Assembly: GCF_036588685.1 (NCBI RefSeq) | Contig: NC_086381.1 | Span: 64,115,436-64,179,435 of the forward strand | Source: Mytilus trossulus | Taxonomy: Eukaryota > Mollusca > Bivalvia > Mytilida > Mytilidae | Reading direction: 5' to 3' | Length of the DNA stretch: 64,000 bases | Part shown: positions 34,900 to 64,000 of the stretch, in pieces | Layout: every line of letters begins with the position of its first letter | Numbering within the stretch: the stretch's first letter is position 1 | Program-made: the position numbers and the translations under genes | Notes under the pieces: model-generated | The model's database searches: none | The model's input: the letters and a program-made list of their open reading frames with translations, nothing else | What the model was told of the DNA's origin: nothing

Positions 34900-35265
34900 T
34901 TATGCTATTGTTTCAGAAAAAGGGAGAAGGTTTGGGCCCATTAAAACGTTTAATCCCGCTGCAAATGTTTGCACCTGTCCTAAGTCAGGAATCTGATGTA
35001 CAGTAGTTGTCGTTTGTTTATGTAATATATACGTGTTTCTCGTTTCTCGTTTTGTTTATATAGATTAGACCGTTGGTTTTCCCGTTTGAATGGTTTTACA
35101 CTAGTAGTTTTGGGGCCCTTTATAGCTTGTTGTTCGGTGTGAGCCAAGGCTCCGTGTTGAAGGCCGTACTTTAACCTATAATGGTTTAATTTTTAAATTG
35201 TTATTTGGATGGAGAGTTGTCTCATTGGCACTCACACCACATCTTCCTATATCTATAGGTGATCT
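34900..35265 (-). repeat. copy of interspersed repeat family R1 (minus)
   Basis: 'ctgtcctaagtcaggaatct', 'ccgtttgaatggttttacac', 'tttggggccctttatagctt' and 'cactcacaccacatcttcct' are collinear with the copies at 13455 (same strand) and 55461 (opposite strand). It is one of the best preserved copies in the window. Confidence 0.85.
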
Positions 35266-35849
35266 GAGAATTTAAATGTTTAACGAAGTACACATTTTCC
35301 ATCAGCTTCAATGCAGACAAATATGTCATTAAAACTGAATTTTAAAATTATTTTACTGAGGCGAGAAAAAAATATTTTTGGCCTTAAAATATGAAAAGTT
35401 TTACAAGAAAAATAAAAAAAAGTTCCATTTTTAAACCTTGTAAATATTTCATACAAATAACTTGCCATTTGAACTTTTTGTAGACTATAAATATCACAGA
35501 AATACATGTGCAACAAAAAAGATATGATATTTTTGTATACCAAGATACTAAAAATTCTTAATTTTTTTCCTCTTCTCTTTAAATTTATTTAAAATCCCAA
35601 AGTTTAATAAATTACCTGGAAATTTTTTCTCGTCAATAACATTCCAGAAATTGATTTAAAATGAAATTAATTCTAATTCAAAAAGATTAACAAATTATGA
35701 CTGATCCAGATGAGATGTTGTCATGGAAATATGGTAGCACCATTTGTTTTTCATTGTTTTTTTTCTAATTATTAAATCTGTTATTTGATTTACATCTGTA
35801 AATTCTTAGATATGACTTTTCTTGTCCATAATACATAAATATACCGGTA

Positions 35850-35935
35850 GCCAATTCACTGTTTCAGAATCTAATGCATTTTGGGTAATATTTTCAAAAG
35901 CATGAAGTTACCCATAGTCCCTCAGAATATGTTTA
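35850..35935. repeat. half copy of the 'cgtttcagaatctaatgca' element
   Basis: 'actgtttcagaatctaatgc' and 'aatattttcaaaagcatgaa' match the element at 37258-37441. Confidence 0.5.
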
Positions 35936-36003
35936 TAAATCAAGATTATCAATAAAGTAGACTTAAATCATCGTCTTAATTCTGCAACAAAACATTTTAA
36001 AGA

Positions 36004-36061
36004 TCTAGATGAACTGTTGTCATGCCAACCAAAACATTACAAAGATCAGGATGTACTGTTG

Positions 36062-36076
<15 letters not shown>
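36004..36076. repeat. short direct repeat overlapping the PI3K stop codon
   Basis: 'actgttgtcatgccaac' occurs twice (near 36012 and 36055), with 'agatc' segments between. The upstream (minus-sense) copy contains the last codons and TGA of the PI3K gene. Confidence 0.7.
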
Positions 36077-63767
<27,691 letters not shown>

Positions 63768-64000
63768 CTGAAATTAGATTAGAGCTATTAGATATAAAAT
63801 ATATTTCAGAAAGGGGATACTTGGATTTCTAAGACCACCACACCCCTCTACCAGAAAATTATTTATGTTTAGCCATTGCAGTAAATGGTGCAAATAGCTT
63901 TTCATCAGCATAGTTAATTACACCAGTATTTTCATTCTAAGAGTAAACTTAAAATTGCATAAACTCTAACAATGTTTTTTAAAGCTATTTCTAAAAAACA
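63768..64000. other. PI3K intron running off the right edge
   Basis: Sequence upstream (minus sense) of exon A. No further exon is visible, so the remaining N-terminal exons must lie beyond the window. Confidence 0.6.

Overview
The window is AT-rich eukaryotic DNA, about two-thirds A+T by eye. Its genes have introns, long repeat-filled spacers and no operon-like layout. The repeat families resemble ones I associate with marine mussels (Mytilus-type bivalves), and the proteins are animal proteins. I therefore read it as bivalve mollusc nuclear DNA. The species assignment is recognition from memory, not a search result.

Four genes can be supported. (1) A single-exon B-box/coiled-coil/beta-propeller (TRIM-like) gene lies on the minus strand at 15064-16761. 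(2) and (3) Two tandem von Hippel-Lindau (VHL) tumour-suppressor paralogs lie on the plus strand, at 23537-24774 (159 aa) and 26253-27827 (155 aa). Each has two exons with one phase-1 intron inside the Leu-Pro-Val codons, the position of human VHL intron 2. Both keep the hydroxyproline-pocket aromatic residues and histidine and the elongin BC box. (4) The 3' part of a class II phosphoinositide 3-kinase (PIK3C2A/B type) lies on the minus strand at 36062-63767. Twenty-four consecutive exons, all joined in frame, encode 987 residues: C2, PIK helical, kinase, PX and C-terminal C2 domains, ending at a TGA. The N-terminal exons are beyond the right edge.

Region by region: 1-5.8 kb is intergenic, with old repeat copies and a palindromic MITE. 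5.8-7.36 kb is a 351-bp tandem array bracketed by AT palindromes, and about 7.95-9.73 kb is a second, diverged array of roughly 255-274-bp units. 10-15 kb is repeat-rich intergenic DNA. 15-17 kb holds the TRIM-like gene. 17-23 kb holds several transposon-derived elements, including a MITE with an internal minisatellite and a decayed Ty3/gypsy-like pol remnant. 23.5-28.2 kb is the VHL pair. 28-36 kb is intergenic with MITEs and one orphan exon-like ORF. 36-64 kb is the PI3K gene, whose introns contain TTAA-flanked MITEs, a 1.66-kb inverted-repeat element, a 1.4-kb foldback element, retroelement tails and other interspersed repeats.

Functionally, the VHL proteins would act as substrate receptors of a Cullin-2/elongin ubiquitin ligase on hydroxylated HIF-alpha. 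The PI3K would make PI3P and PI(3,4)P2 on endocytic membranes. The TRIM-like protein belongs to a family expanded in bivalves. Nothing suggests the four genes are co-regulated. The observations most worth checking are the VHL duplication, the DFG-to-DFN change in the PI3K activation loop, a duplicated splice acceptor at PI3K exon 10, and a repeat copy that supplies the acceptor of exon 9.
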